A DNA stretch of 64,000 bases, from NCBI RefSeq assembly GCF_020184175.1, contig NC_065531.1, forward strand, positions 4,175,213 to 4,239,212, in the 5' to 3' direction. The notes beneath the pieces were generated by a model. It made no database searches and was not told where the DNA came from. It saw only the letters and a list, made by a program, of their open reading frames with translations. Each line of letters begins with the position of its first letter. Position 1 is the first letter of the stretch. Positions 12,880-27,400 of this stretch are shown here, in pieces. The position numbers were made by a program, and so were the translations under genes. This DNA comes from Aphis gossypii. Taxonomy: Eukaryota; Arthropoda; Insecta; Hemiptera; Aphididae.

Positions 12880-14240
12880 TATAATGTATATATTATTATT
12901 TCATTATATCGATTATTATTATATTATATTTTATTATATTTATTATTATTTATTTTCATCATTTATATCGAAACCATGATTATAGATATAAAGGTATATC
13001 TTTAATCATGATCGAAACGATTATCAGTATGTGTTCGACTGTCAATCATTACACAAATAAAAAGTAACACTTATAATTAAGTATATATTTTTAAAGGTGG
13101 GACATTTTACTTTGGGACTTTTTTTCTTAGTGTGGACCTTTTTTTACCGGGACTTTTTTTCCCTCGATTCGTTTATAATGACACCGGTTGAAATGACATA
13201 TTGGGTGTAATAACCTTGAACTGAGGGTCCCAGAAAAACTCTTTTTATTATATGTACTAATTTATATCGATTATTATGAGGTCTGTATAATGACGATACG
13301 GATGTTATAACGGTTATTTTTTGTCATATTGGAAAAATCTTATAGAGGTACCGAAATATTCTGCACAAAGGAAAAATACGAATACGAATTTGTCAATTTG
13401 TTATAACTAGTAACTATTTATGGTACTAACTATTCCTATCCTATTATCTATATTTTGTAATATTTTTAAAGTTAGGTTTATAAACTGATTCGATTGAGTG
13501 TAAATCGTCTATGTTTTGCTAGTAAATGCAGAAATCATGTTTTAGATAGGTAATATTAAAAATTTGTTTAATAACTACTATGCATAATTTTATTGGTATC
13601 TATATAACAATTATTAACAATAATGTTCTGATTATTGTCAACATGATATTTACATGTTTGTACTAATGCCTATACAGAACTCCTTAAAAACGGTCAATTT
13701 AAATATATATAGAATTTTCAATAAGTTTAAAACATACTACGTACCAATTTTACTAAAAAAAACTTCGTAATATAAAGTATTTTGCACTTGTTATATTACA
13801 TTTTATTGTTTAGTATAGGTATTTTTTTGTTTATACTAGTGTTGAATTATTTAGTTTATCAATTGACTCAATAATACACCAATAGTAGTTATTCAATACC
13901 TACACATACTAATAACTTTTAATTTTATTAATTATTATGTAAAAATAAAAAATATAATCGCTTTTATTGTAATCTGTACCCATAACGATATTATTTTATA
14001 TTTATAAAAGTTAATTTAACTGTAGCTTGTAATAGCATCGATTATATAATATAGAGTTGCTAGGAGACCATTTTTTGTAGCCTGCCATGAAATACTCTGA
14101 AAATATACCATAATTGTGAAGAACAATATTGTTTATACACATACTTCAAATTTCAATAGACTTCTGAGTTCCAAGAATTATACTAAATTTTTATGAAAAA
14201 CTAATCAAATACATTTTAAATCGTGTTAAAAATAAACGTT
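12880..14240. other. intergenic, no gene seen
   Basis: AT-rich spacer. Repeated gggactttttt strings at 13106-13160, inverted relative to 12430, suggest an older TIR repeat that the 147-bp hAT MITE inserted into. No exon is recognisable before the ATG at 14249. Confidence 0.45.
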
Positions 14241-14248
14241 TATTTAAA

Positions 14249-16283
14249 ATGCAAGATCCTAAAATCAAACCAGAGAGTATGATTAACATCGAAGCTGATT
14301 GCGTTAAGACAGTCAACATGTACATGCAAGTTAAATCCGATTCGAACGATTTTATCAAGTTAGTCCACAAATGTATAACTTATAATATTTAGATATAAAC
14401 GTTTATTACAGTTTTTAAAATCTAAGTGTAATGTAATCTGAAGTATAAACTATAAAATCTAAATTTTTCATAAAAAAAATAAAAATAAAAATAGAAATCT
14501 GACTATTTCACGAGATGTGAGGGGTGTTTTTGTAAGGCTACAAATTCTTCTACTAAAAACTTGAATAGTATGATGAAATTTCGTTATGACAAACGCTGTA
14601 TAATATTTTTTTTTAATCATTAAAAATTGTTGGGGCAATAAATATGTTTCAAAAAGAATAATTAATTTTATTTTATAATTAATAATGAATGTATAATATA
14701 TATTATAATAACAATATTATAATGTGTCTAACTATACTATAGGAAATTTCCAGAATGGGATACGTTACCGAAGTCGCTTGACAACGAACTAATAATAACT
14801 ATTCGCGATCGAGATTCCGCAAAAACCCGATTAGAAATAAAGCGCAATGAAAAAAAAGCGTTTGATCGAGAAATGAAAGAAAAGTGGAATGATCTAGGTC
14901 AGAAACTCAATGAACTGCGAGAAGAAGAGTTGAGACACGAACAGTTTTCATCGGTACGATGAAACAAAATGTTATGTATAATATATAAAAAAAAAATGTT
15001 ATGCAAATACTAAATAATAATGTTATATGTTATGTGTAGTTAGTAAGTATAATAAAAAATAAATAATAAGTTAATAAGTATAATATTTAGTTAATACTAA
15101 ATAATAATTAAAAAAAAAAAAATCACATAATTATAAAATCATAATTTATATTTCCTACGCAGGAAAACGAATCGAAATGCGAAATGCTCATAAGGAAAAC
15201 AAACGAAGACGATGAAGAAACGAAACGTTACGAGCAGCAAACCATTCCGATGCAGCAGTCAATTTTAAAGCTTGAAGAGGCCGCTGAAGGTATGCAACGC
15301 AGCGTGGATGAGTTGAAACCATTCGAAGTAAAGATAAATTATATTAATTCACGATTTTATAATTGAATATTCCGTTGTAGGTACACTAAAACAACGTTTA
15401 TATAAATAAAAGTTCTCCAGCGACTCATCATATTATCGTCTGTAAAAAAACATTTTATTGTACTTAAATATTTGGTTTTTTTGGTTTACTAGGATTTCCT
15501 TGAAAATGTAGTGGAGGAGTCGAAAGAGTTTAAAAACATAGATGACGTTATAAAGAGATACGAAAACTTGACCAACATACGGAAGGAACTGGCGCAAAAA
15601 CACGAAAAAAAGACAGCGGACTTAAAACGGTTAACGACGGACATGTTCAGACGTTCAAAGGTATGAAGTGTATTAAATTAATATTGTGTATGCGAAATTT
15701 ATGACTGTCACATATCTAAACAGGTGAGTATGCGATATTGATATAATTGGTAATAAATAATAAGTATAAAGATTGTCATTTTCAACAATATTATGTACAG
15801 GAAAAGAGCGAAGAAGCGGAACATGTTTCTGTCGAAATGGCTGATGTCATTGAATCATTGGGGAAACTGAAAGATGAGATGATTAAGACTGACCTGGCTT
15901 ATCGAAAGATCGAGAACGTAGCCAAAGAAAAAAAAATCGAAAGTGACTTAGTACGTAATATTGATATTTAAATGTGTTCTAATTTCTAAAATATAATATG
16001 ATACATTATATTACTACAAAGTACAAATTGTATTACTATTGACTATTATGACATTTATGAATGTGTACCTATAGGCTATATTATTATGTAGGTAGCCGCA
16101 TCTGTGTGGAATATATATAAGCAAATATGTCGGCGTGTAAAAAAATCTGTGCCCAACAAAATACCGGATATAGAAACTCAATTGGCGTTCATTGCAGAAG
16201 AATACCGACAGTTGACCAAAGTATTGAACATGGCTGAAAAAATCAAAGAAAAAAGCAACAAAAGGGAAATTCTAAGAAACTAA
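14249..16283 (+). CDS. CCDC42/CFAP73-family axonemal coiled-coil protein, 6 exons
   Basis: Exons 14249-14358, 14743-14953, 15163-15327, 15493-15660, 15801-15950 and 16092-16283 join in frame to 331 aa. Almost the whole protein is charged coiled coil. The family hallmark is the central block after exon 4, DFLENVVEESKEFKNIDDVI then KRYENLT, matching the FLEKV.E.S.EF.EI..I..RYE.L segment of CCDC42/CFAP73 (DUF4200). The C-terminus VWNIYKQICRRV... DIETQLAFIAEEY parallels the end of human CCDC42. Family members act in sperm flagella and the axoneme (MIA-complex type functions), so expression in testis is expected; that is inference. The first intron donor is GTTAGT, which restores frame into KFPEWDTLPKSL. 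Convergent with the ODAD1-family gene whose stop is 1.2 kb away. Confidence 0.85.
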
Positions 16284-16289
16284 AAATTG

Positions 16290-17465
16290 TGCTTTAGTAT
16301 ATGCTAGCATAGTAGCATTGCTAACGGTATAGCCAAATAGGTATTGCAAAATGCAAATTAATATTGTTCATTAAACGATATATTTTATAATATTGTAAAA
16401 CGGCTGTTTGGATTAACTGCTGTTATTATCGCAAATAAAATAAATAATGTGGGCAAGTGAATACCACTCTGTCATACAATATAAGAGTCGAGCGGGGGCT
16501 ATTGTAATAAATGTACTACATTTGATGAAATTCATAAAAAATTTAACTTGAAACGCTTAACTTTTTTAGATTCTGAACAAAGTGTTTTTTTTTTGTGTTT
16601 TTGAAATAATGCTTCAACTTAAAACTTCAAGGGTGGATTCCGATGGCAAAGTGAATATCTTTGGTGCATTATAGAGGTCATTAGAGGTTTTTTAAATAGC
16701 ATTTGAAGTTCAGATATTGATAAAAATTGGTCAAAATCATGAATACTTGCAAATTATTTTGTATAATTCTGCATAATTCATAAAAATTTTTGTATAAGTA
16801 GCTAAGAGTTGAAAATTTAATACAAGATTTTCTATAAGTTTGGCTTACAATAATTATAAAAGAATTTAAATTTTGGGGTGTTCAGGTCATTAAAACCATC
16901 AATATATCCTAGGCTGACAAATCATCTCCATTCAGAATTGTTTTTCGTATACAATGATACCTTTCATTTAATTCAAATTTAATACATAAGTAATAGTGAT
17001 CTACTGTACAGCAGAATGGTACCCACTTTTTTATTTTAGATAGTACAACAGTCAACATTAGACTAAAATATATGTTTATAGAGATAGTTTAATATTAAAT
17101 ATATGTGTTATAGTTCGCATTGTATCTATATGTACCTAATATTGCATTTGCATAGTACACAGTTTATAGAAGTACCTATTATAAAATGATAAAATAATAA
17201 GTAAATTCCAAAAAAAAAAAAAAATTATAATATTTTAAATGTGTTCAGTATTTAATACTTAAAAATAATTCAAATACAATTCAAATAACAAATAAGTAAT
17301 TAATTCGTGATACAAATAATATTAAAATTTAACTGTCTATTCATATTTTATAACTATTATATAGGTAATTAAATTACCTACAGTTTACAGTATTTATTAA
17401 TGGTTAACCTTTACTTCCGATATTATAATTCGGAAATTTTGTTATGATAAGTTACAATTTATAAA
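16290..17465. other. spacer between two convergent coiled-coil genes
   Basis: No exon is seen on either strand between the plus-strand stop at 16283 and the minus-strand stop at 17471. The sequence is AT-rich with an A-run at 17210-17225 and presumably holds both 3' untranslated regions. Confidence 0.5.
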
Positions 17466-17470
17466 AAATG

Positions 17471-20400
17471 TTACATTGAATCCATATTTTTCAGGCTTTT
17501 GACAACGTCTGACACTTTTGTTTCTATCAAATCAACGTAGAAAGTCATGTTATATACGTTCGCCCGAATGTCGTCTCCTGAAATATATTTGGTACACAAG
17601 TAGAATAATATTATTGTTTTTTAAGAATATCGTCAATCAGATGTATTCATAATATTGGTAAGAATCAAATTGACATTCCTGAAAAAATCTTTCTTTATAT
17701 TATATAATTATTTATAACGATACATTATAATAATGTCTGCGGCTTGCGAGACACTTCTACAACGTGTGCAACTGTGTAAGATAAATGATAAATCACAGAT
17801 AAGACAACGGTCTAGTGACTTTGCTGATCAACTATAGGTACTCGTATATGTTTATAGAATATAGACTATATTTATCTATCATTAATAATTTAGATAATTA
17901 GATTTAATATTCAGTAAAAAAAATATATCGAAATATGTGTTATTTCAAATAATTACCTATTTTACATACATATTTTATTATAATATAATATTATAACTAT
18001 AATAAATATATTATATAGTATAGTATATAGGCATGACTAGAATCCGGATTTATACATTTAAATACTACATATTTTTCTACAGTTCACCTACAGAATTATA
18101 ATGATTATAAATATCAACGTTTCGTAAAGTGTAGATTCTATGATTAATTTGTTTTAGCATATTTTTGCATATTTGAATGAAAATGCATATTAATTAGGTA
18201 CATATTATTTCTGCGTATTTGTATTGATGTTCGAATAATTATCTTCAAATACATTATAAAAATATCGCAAAACCTATTGTAATAAATATTATTTGATGGA
18301 AATATGAAATAGTTATAACTTATAATCATAGGCGTAGAATGGTGGAGGCTGTAGCCTCCCCTCCAAAATTATATTAACCCACCCCAGAATTCTGTGTCTG
18401 GACTCTTGTCAGATTTTCCACAATGAAAAAAAAGGCTATAGCCCCTCCATATAAATTCATCACGCTACTAGCCTATGGTTATAATATATATTTTAATATT
18501 ACGTGGGAATTTAGTAAACTTACCTTACATTAAACTATATGTGTTAAAGTGATGTAAATTATAGTCAATACCCTTATATAACGAGTAATGACCTTAACAA
18601 CTGAATACATTATAATCACAGAATGCGTGTTTTTGAAATATTATCAATTATCATAAATGTTTTTTATTATAAGAATTAATAATTACTAATTAGTATAAGC
18701 ATATAGTAGTTACTCAGTTATTCAAATGCTAAAATATTAGCTGTATATACAGTATAGGTACCTATATAAAATGTTTAATAGCTGAGGGCAAAAAATCACT
18801 TATAGATTCATTTATACGCGAATAATATTATAAACTATAAAAAAACCGTTGCATTTACATTTAAAATTCGACGGTAATCTATGACAATTAAATTGTTTTC
18901 CAAAATAAAATATATAGTTTTTGAATTTATTTTGTGAACGTTTCCTGTACCGTACCATAATATCCAATGCCCTATATATATTATATTAAACATGTCTAAA
19001 AATGTGATAATATGATAACAAATTGACTATCGAAACAGTCCGAAATAATAATATTCAATAAGCCGGTCTTATAAAATAACTGCTACTGATCGTATGCAAA
19101 ATAATGTAATGAGAGCACGTTCAGTAGGTCATTAAAATATGACTATAGTATAGGTATAATATAAAATATTACCTATGTACCTATATTTATACTATAGTAT
19201 TATATGGATATAATAACTAATTATTAAAACATAAACTTATTACGTGTATCCTGTTTCTTTATCATATAACATATTTTTGTGTGTTGTAAACACTTTAGTA
19301 GGTACTCATTAATTTGATACGGTTATAAAATAATACGCATGTGCAACAGCTTGGACGAGTTGTAATTATTAAAAAATTATATTTTGAAGAAAAAACTATT
19401 AGCATCGTGTCTGGATCTGGAAACTTGTAAAAACTATAACATTACAATTTATAAATAATCGGTACTCGGAAGTAATATTTCTTTCAAAATTCAATTGGTT
19501 TAAATCGTAGTAATTTTTATAGATTTTATAAGTAGTTGTTGTTTGTTTACGCATACAACAGCACAATAAGATATATCATGCTTTTATAATATAAAATATT
19601 ATTATTGTATAAAAAACGCGCTTTATCGAACAAATATTGCATCAGCTCAAAGTTCAAATTTGTTATCTTCTCGAATTCTTATAGGTACGTTATAATAATA
19701 GTTTATGTACCCATCTTCGGTGGTTTCCATAAAAGCATATAACCACAGAATAGAATATAATGTACTCTATAAACACAGGCGAATAGACATTACTCCAAAC
19801 GTATCTCTGTTTTAGATAATTATGTACAGCATTGTATCTATAATCTATATAAATATGATCTAACATTCTAACGTATACGTATTATACCAGTTTTTATGTC
19901 CGTGATAAGAATACCAGTATGGTAACCATGGACAGTGGAATTATTGTGTACCTACTACCTACCCGTGAATATTTTATACCAGTTATTATACATATAATTT
20001 AGTAACAGTACATTAGAACGGATCTATTAAAATTAGTTTATAATTTATATACATATTAAGGTAATATTTAATGGTATAATATAAACGCATAAAATTGTCG
20101 GCGTGATTGACCTTCGTTATGTTTTATGAGTCTTTAACCCAATCGCGTCTAGCAGCTGATGAACTTTATATCACTTATCGACAATAATAATAGTTATGTG
20201 TTGTTCCCTACCTAGTCAATTTGTATCATAACGGAATTGGCGCGTGACTGTGCAAGTGCGAGTATACCTAATATTTTATTCTCGTGAAACCGAACTAGGA
20301 ATATTTACCTACGAAATCATGTTTTCTGCAACTAGTGAGTATTTCTTTTTCTTATTTAAACTTTTTAGCAAGCGTATTGTTTATTATTAGGCACCAGACG

Positions 20401-23400
20401 TATTTTAATTATTTTTAAACATTATTAGTCAGAACTTTAGATAAATTATTGCACGTCGGTGAGAAAGAGATAACAAAATACCGAGCCCTGACTATTCCTC
20501 TAAATATAATATTATTTTAATTCGTGGTATTATTTAATTTTTAATTTTAGCAGCTAGTGCTATTATTATTTCCTTATTTTTTTCTTATTTTGTTGTAGAT
20601 AGGTGTTTCGGGTTAAACCCCTACGGCCTACACCCTCTCAGGACTCCTAATACAAGCTTTAGCATAATGACAATTTAATAAAAATAAAATGATAATATCA
20701 ATAAAATGTGAATAAAAATTGGACAAGGTAAATAAAAAAGGGGGTGTTTAGCATAATTTTTTTCACTTTCTCTATTCGCTAAAAAATATAAAATTGTGTT
20801 TATAGGCCTTAAGCCAGAGGCCCAATCTGCAGTTCCATCTATAATAATGTTTTAAACATAAAAATTTCATTAAACATCGAAACAATTTTCCGAGGGCATT
20901 ATTATGAGATAATAACTTGCTCACCAAGGATTCATTATCTAAAAATTCGACATACTGACACCTACCCATTTTATAGGAAACTACACTGGAAACATTTGTT
21001 CGATATGCAAAATTGCGCGCGTATATGTATTGTTATTACAGTACTTATAAGCTATAGTCAACCTCTTACGAGTCTTACCTAGTATCTTATACATCGGAGA
21101 GATGTCACAATGGATGGACAAGAAGAGTTTCTCGACGGATTCCAACAGCTCAGTCAACTCGATGTGTACGGTTTTTATCCGATCATTTTCTCGATCAGCA
21201 TCGTCAACGAGCTGCTGTAAATGCGCCCTTAGCCCGTTCATGTTTTCTTCTTGTTTTGACGCTCTTGACTCGTTAATGGCCCGCTGTTCATGCACTCGGT
21301 TCTTCAGAACCACAACTTCTTTCTGTAAGTCATCTACCTGAAACGAACAGTACGCGTGCTTATTTTTACAACAGAACTATACCTATATATAGGTTCAAAA
21401 TTATATATCATCATAATATGCATATTTTACCATTTACAAATATTATATAGATATGTATAGGTAATGTATATATATAAGACAAAAGTGTCTTTAAAACACT
21501 AATTGAGTCTAAGATCGCATATTGAAGTGATGAAATATGTACATATGTACATTTAACGTTTTTTGATTTATCGTATTCATTTAGTTTCTAATTAATGTCT
21601 ATTATATCAAATAATTTTCCTATATATATATTATAAAAATAGATACCTACTAACAATCGAACATCCATTCAAAAGCAAGCTGCTCATGAATAATTTAGAA
21701 CTATTTGTGTATACCTCGCTGTTTAGCTCGTTGATGTACGTGAACAACGCGAAATTCTCTTCTTCCTGCCGGACGAACAGATCTACGATCCTATCGATAT
21801 TGCTCTCGCCTACGTACATCTGCAGCCACCCCATCAAGTCTATCCATTTCTCTGCTTGTTCTTTTCGATTACCTAATTCGTTTTGTTTCTTTTCTTCTTC
21901 TTTACGTTCGAAGTCCATGAGTACGCGATGTTGTCCTATTATTAGACAAAAAATAAAAAATAAAATATTCAACCGCGGAATTTAATGCTATTTACTAATG
22001 ACGATAACATGGCCAATGTCGATAAAGTGACAAATATTTATTTCCAAAAGTTTTTGAAATATTCGATACATTGAATTCTATTTTATTGAAAATGACTACG
22101 TTGGGTTTTAGATTTTGCGAGTAAAAATGTTTATCTGATGAACATATAATTTAAATTTAGGAACAAATTGAATTAGAGCTATACGAATTAAATCCAGAGA
22201 ACTTTTTACCCACAACTATATATTAACAATTATGATACCTACTAACCAAAGTATAACTAATTAAGCCCAAAACAGATTCAGCTTTATTAAATACTTATAA
22301 AATAATGATTGGGCGTCTTTTTAATAATTAAACCTTGAAAGAAAGTCGCTATTTTTTAATATGATACCGATATCGGATAAATAATATGATATATCGATAT
22401 TTTAATTTATGCCTTTACTCATCATAACTGTGCACTTTTGTGTTTTGTTATAAACACATTATACTATACGGTTCATGTTTTCGCGGTTAAATCATAACAC
22501 AAGCATCGTTCACGTTTTAATATGGAAGTAAATAAGTAATATAATAGGACACTTTGAAAAATGTTATTGCTTATAATGTTTATGTAATACTTGAATATCT
22601 TGACATTAGACTTATATTATTTTACCAACTAATCTAAAGAATCTCTTCAATTATTTCAATTGACTTTATTCACGTTTGAGAGTACTTAAAATAAGAAATA
22701 TAAACTATAATTATATATTTATATATTAAATTAGTAAATGAAAATAAACCTTATGACTATTTGACGGCCGGCGGGTACATATTAAATCAGTAGAATCCCT
22801 ATTGAATTTTAATTTCAGAATTGATAGATATCCTAATAATTAGTCATTGTGCTAATTAACATATAGGTTTGGATAAGTGCATTTAGTATTATTCATTAAA
22901 ATGTACTCGTGCATACCTTTAATAGACAAAAAATCTTGAAGTTTTAAATCGCGGTCGTATTGTCTCTGTAGCTCCTTGACTTCGGCCTTGTGCAAAGCGA
23001 TCTGTTGCTTGTCTACGTCACTCATGTTGATTAACCGGTTTTGAGCGTCTTCTCTAAAAAACACACATCAACGCATAAAATAATATAAGTCTATATAACT
23101 ATTTGATATAATATTATACATTAATAATACCGTAATCTTTATTAACAATGTAAAGTTCAGAAGGGAGTATAGTTAGGACAACTTATGCCCACCTTTATTA
23201 TAATATATTTTACCTACCTCTGTTCATACGCCGACGTGGCCTGTTCAATCAGGTCCATCATTATCTGCTTGCTGTCGTCTAAACGTGCCGTCAGAGCCTT
23301 GTATGCTTCGTTGAACTGCGACCGTTGTACAAGCAAATTGTCGATTTCGTTTCTTAAACGGGCGTTCTCCGTCAAAACCTTATTGAACTTGACGGTTTTC

Positions 23401-24416
23401 TGAAATTTTTTTTTCCACACAATCAATAGCGTTTTGTTTATGCTGTATATTATATTATATAATTGTATAGATACCTACCTATCTAATTGTACATATGTAT
23501 GCAAGACTTACCACGTGCAATTTGTTCTCAAGCAGTTCTTCATGTCTTTGTAGATCGCATTCGACTTTGTTTTTTGATTTGCCAGTCGAGCATTCTCTCT
23601 GTCTAAATATAAGATCGAGTTCGTTTTGTATTTTTAATATTTCCTTTTCGATGTCTTCGTGGCATTTTTTTTGGTCTGTCAGTTCATCTTTGACGCAAAG
23701 GTATTCATTCCATTTTTCAACCAAACATTCTTTTAAACGTAAATCGTTGATTTCCTTTCGTTTGTTTTTATCTATATTTACGTGCTCTACTAGATTTACT
23801 TTCTCTTGTTCCAAACTGCTGATAATTTTTCTGAAACGTTTTACATACAATTCCATTTTTCCATTTTGGACACATCTTACAGGAAATGTAGGTAACGTTT
23901 AGTCATTATAGTATACTTTTTATAGCATACATTATCATTGTTATGAACTATACATATCATGTATTATTGTGTTGGTTATATGTGAATAAATCTTATAAAA
24001 ATTACTTACAATTATTGTATAATATTTAAAATCAAACAATTGTTAAATACCGAGGCAATTATAATTTATAGACAACATATAATTATAATTAATTGAAGTT
24101 AATATTTTTTAAATTTTGTAAAAATTTTTTATTTATATACCTAATACAATATAATATCTGAATTAATTAAACATATTGCAATGGTATAATAATAATATAT
24201 GTACTATATGTATGTTAAAATGCATAAAGTATGACTAAATTTGATTCATCATATTTATTAAACTTACTTTTGTTTGGCCAAATGACTACCCATTTCTTCG
24301 GTATACGCTTTTTTGTTACTCTCCATGAGCATATACTGTCGTTGGAGTTTGGCCAACTCTTCGGCAAGAAGATCACTTCCGTTGTCTTCAACATCTCCAT
24401 TTATATTGTTGTCCAT
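17471..24416 (-). CDS. ODAD1/CCDC114/CCDC63-family outer dynein arm docking protein, 7 exons
   Basis: Exons in transcript order: 24416-24268, 23830-23512, 23399-23218, 23053-22917, 21935-21715, 21337-21079, 17577-17471. All splice sites are GT-AG and phases agree, giving 457 aa of mostly coiled coil. Near the N-terminus LAKLQRQYMLMESNKKAYTE matches the family motif L.KLQRQYR..E...+AY.EE. Residues about 320-336 read EEENFALFTYINELNSE, the strongest family signature. The last exon (GDDIRANVYNMTFYVDLIE) corresponds to the LLG...V...L..IE segment and was found only by family logic, 3.5 kb from exon 6. Family members tether outer arm dynein to doublet microtubules; in insects this means the sperm flagellum. 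The final intron holds a MITE, an unexplained short ORF and the proposed ACADS exon 1, all listed separately. The human proteins are longer, with a C-terminal tail missing here. Confidence 0.9.
18327..18477. mobile_element. hAT-type MITE, 151 bp, in the last ODAD1 intron
   Basis: Ends cataggcgtag and (reverse complement) cataggctagtagcg form imperfect inverted repeats. The flanks are cttataat and gttataat, an 8-bp target duplication with one difference. Inside are inverted ggaggct/agcccctcc blocks. No coding capacity. Confidence 0.75.
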
Positions 24417-27400
24417 TGTTACTATTCGTAGTGTACGACACTGACTGATTTAAGGTTATCAAATGGATTGAGTGAATAAATATTGTATCATACACGATAA
24501 ACGTCTTACTGGGATAGCGTGTTATCGAAAAAACCAAACTTTGAGGTAACTAGGTGACGTGTGAAACCACGAGCGTAGCATTGAGTACGATATCTACGCA
24601 TTATATATTATATGTATACATTATATGCTAAGTCCATGACTGATTATAATATCTAATGGGTAGTCGTATTTAATTTTTACAAAATAAAAAAAAACGATAA
24701 TCGCATGAGTACACTGTCACACTGATATATCTATATGTATCTATAGATATAATGTCATCATATTAGTGGTGGTTCAATACTAAAATTCATACTTTTTATG
24801 TAACTTTTTTCTTCTCTTCTGTTTGTATTTATATAATATATAAGTATAAATTTCAGAATTCTTAACGCTGTAGCCTGTAGGTGCATGTTGAACCATTTTT
24901 TTTTAATTGTAACGGGTATACGGTAATTATTATAAATAATAGTATGTATAGGTACTATAATGTTAGTAAATAATATAATCAATAAATCATATTACCTGTA
25001 AATTTATAAATATTTATACAGATTGAATACTGTTATTTTATTTAGTAAGTTTTATAATTTTTTTAAAAAAATTGTGAATTTTGTGGGATTATATATAAGA
25101 CCATAGTCTATATTTTGTTATGAATTTATAATCTATAGTTCCGTAGTTATATTTAAGTCCGTTTCCCACTGTTTGGTAAAATCCTTTCCTGGTCAAACGA
25201 TACGCGACATCGTGAAAAATATATATTATTGTACTTTTCTTCCCCTATTATGTATTTGAATGTCAGAATGTGTAATAAGTTTATGTTACTGCAGTATCTA
25301 TATTATGTGTAAATGCTATATCAGAGTACCTACATAGTACAATAATTGTAGAACTTAGTTTGTACACTTCTATAGTAGGTACCTAACCTTGAATAAGCGT
25401 TTTAAAATGAAATATCAAAAATTATAATTTATTAATTTGTATTTATATTAATATATTACATACCTAGTGCTCATCTAATATAATTTTTCTAAATATTATT
25501 CGTTAGAGAGTTTGTAATTTGCACCAAATTAAAGATATGTAATTTGCACCAGTGCAGGTAGTCGAAAATAGAATTTGCAATTTGCACCAAAATGATTATT
25601 TATTTGTCCGATTATCGAATATTCGATTATTCCTCGGTATCTTCGTATAGATGTCGAGACTATATGGACACGAATGACGTTAATAATTTTTTAGGATTTT
25701 TCGCCTTATCTGGTAATATTTTGACGTTTTACGTCCAATTATGTGTCATAATCGCTTTATATATATTTATATAATGTATATCAGTTTATTATTTTGATCA
25801 AACACTAAGTTATCTATATTCTATACGCTTCGTCGTAATACGTAAGTTAACGTAATATTTTTGTAGTGCAGTTTTTAATATTTTTTGCTTGAATAATGGA
25901 AGTTAAGATAATTAAAAGTAATCGTGGGGAAGATATTTTAGGATACAATAACCATTTTTATAATTATTTAATTTCACTTATAATTTTTTAATTGGCTAAC
26001 TTTTTATATTTATACTTATCTATTCGATATTAATTTTATATATCATTTTTTTAATTAGCTAACTTTTTTTTATTTTCATAATAATACGACTTTAATCTTA
26101 CACATATTTTTTTTTTGACCAACTTTTTTTATATACAAAATTATACGATTTTATATAAATTTATTATGACAATTATATGTGCATAAGCTCAACTATTTTA
26201 TAAATTTAAACTAAGCTAAAGTTATATTAGGATTATAGACATCTTTATCGAAATCTATTGTATACATTTGTTATTTTTAATTTTACATATAATTTTTTTA
26301 ATTGGCTAACTTTTTTTATATTCATAATTGTACGATTTTATATAAACTTACATCAATATGTGTATAAGCTCAGCTATTTTATAAATAAAAACTAACTTAA
26401 ATTTATATTAGGATATAAAAACATGTAAGTTTATACTATAGGTACTATTGAAAAAATAATTGATTTTAATTTTGGTGCAAATTACAATTCCTATTTCTTA
26501 CTACCTGAGGATGGGGCAAATTACATATCTTTATTTTGGTGCAAATTACAAACGCATTTTAAAAAAATGGTGCAAATTACACATGTTGTAAATATTTTGG
26601 GTCAATTTTGGTGCAAATTGACTACAGCCAAAACTTTTATTATGTTTAATAAGTTATGTTTTTTTTAGGAATAAGTAATAAATTGTGCCCTAATATTATA
26701 CTGAAAAGGATTTCCAATAACCTGCAGGATGGAAAAAGCATAGCATCATTAGCGTCACTATCAGAAACACATCAATTACTGTACAAAACATGCAAAGATT
26801 TTGCTGAAGGAGAACTAAAACCTATAGCTGCAAAAACTGATCGTGAAAAAATATATCCTAAAAAACAGGTATAGGTACTTGGAAATAAGAATTAAATATA
26901 ATGAACTAATATTACTATTTTAATAAAACCATAAGTCAGATTAGATTTTTTTTAACTTATAATGATAAATATAATAAATAGGTTATTTTAGATTATTTTA
27001 TTTTGGTTGTATTATCTAACCTATTACATCAGCATGCAATAAGAATAATCCATTTATATTATAAAACGTATTATTATGTACTATTGAAAATAATTATGTT
27101 TATGTAAAAATAAATGTTTTACAAGATATAATTTATTAGACAACTAATGTTTGCATTCTTAATATATAGATAGAAGAAATGGGCGAATTAGGCCTTATGG
27201 CTGTTTGTATTCCCGAAAATGTCGGAGGGACGGGTCTTGATTATTTGTCTTATGCTATAGCCACGGAACAGATTTCTAGGTAAAAACAAAATTTTAATTA
27301 TAAAACGTATAATTAATAATTATATGAAGATAATATTGGTAAATCTAGCGTTTTTAATTTGTATTTTCAGATGCTGTGCTTCGGCTGGTACCATAATGGC

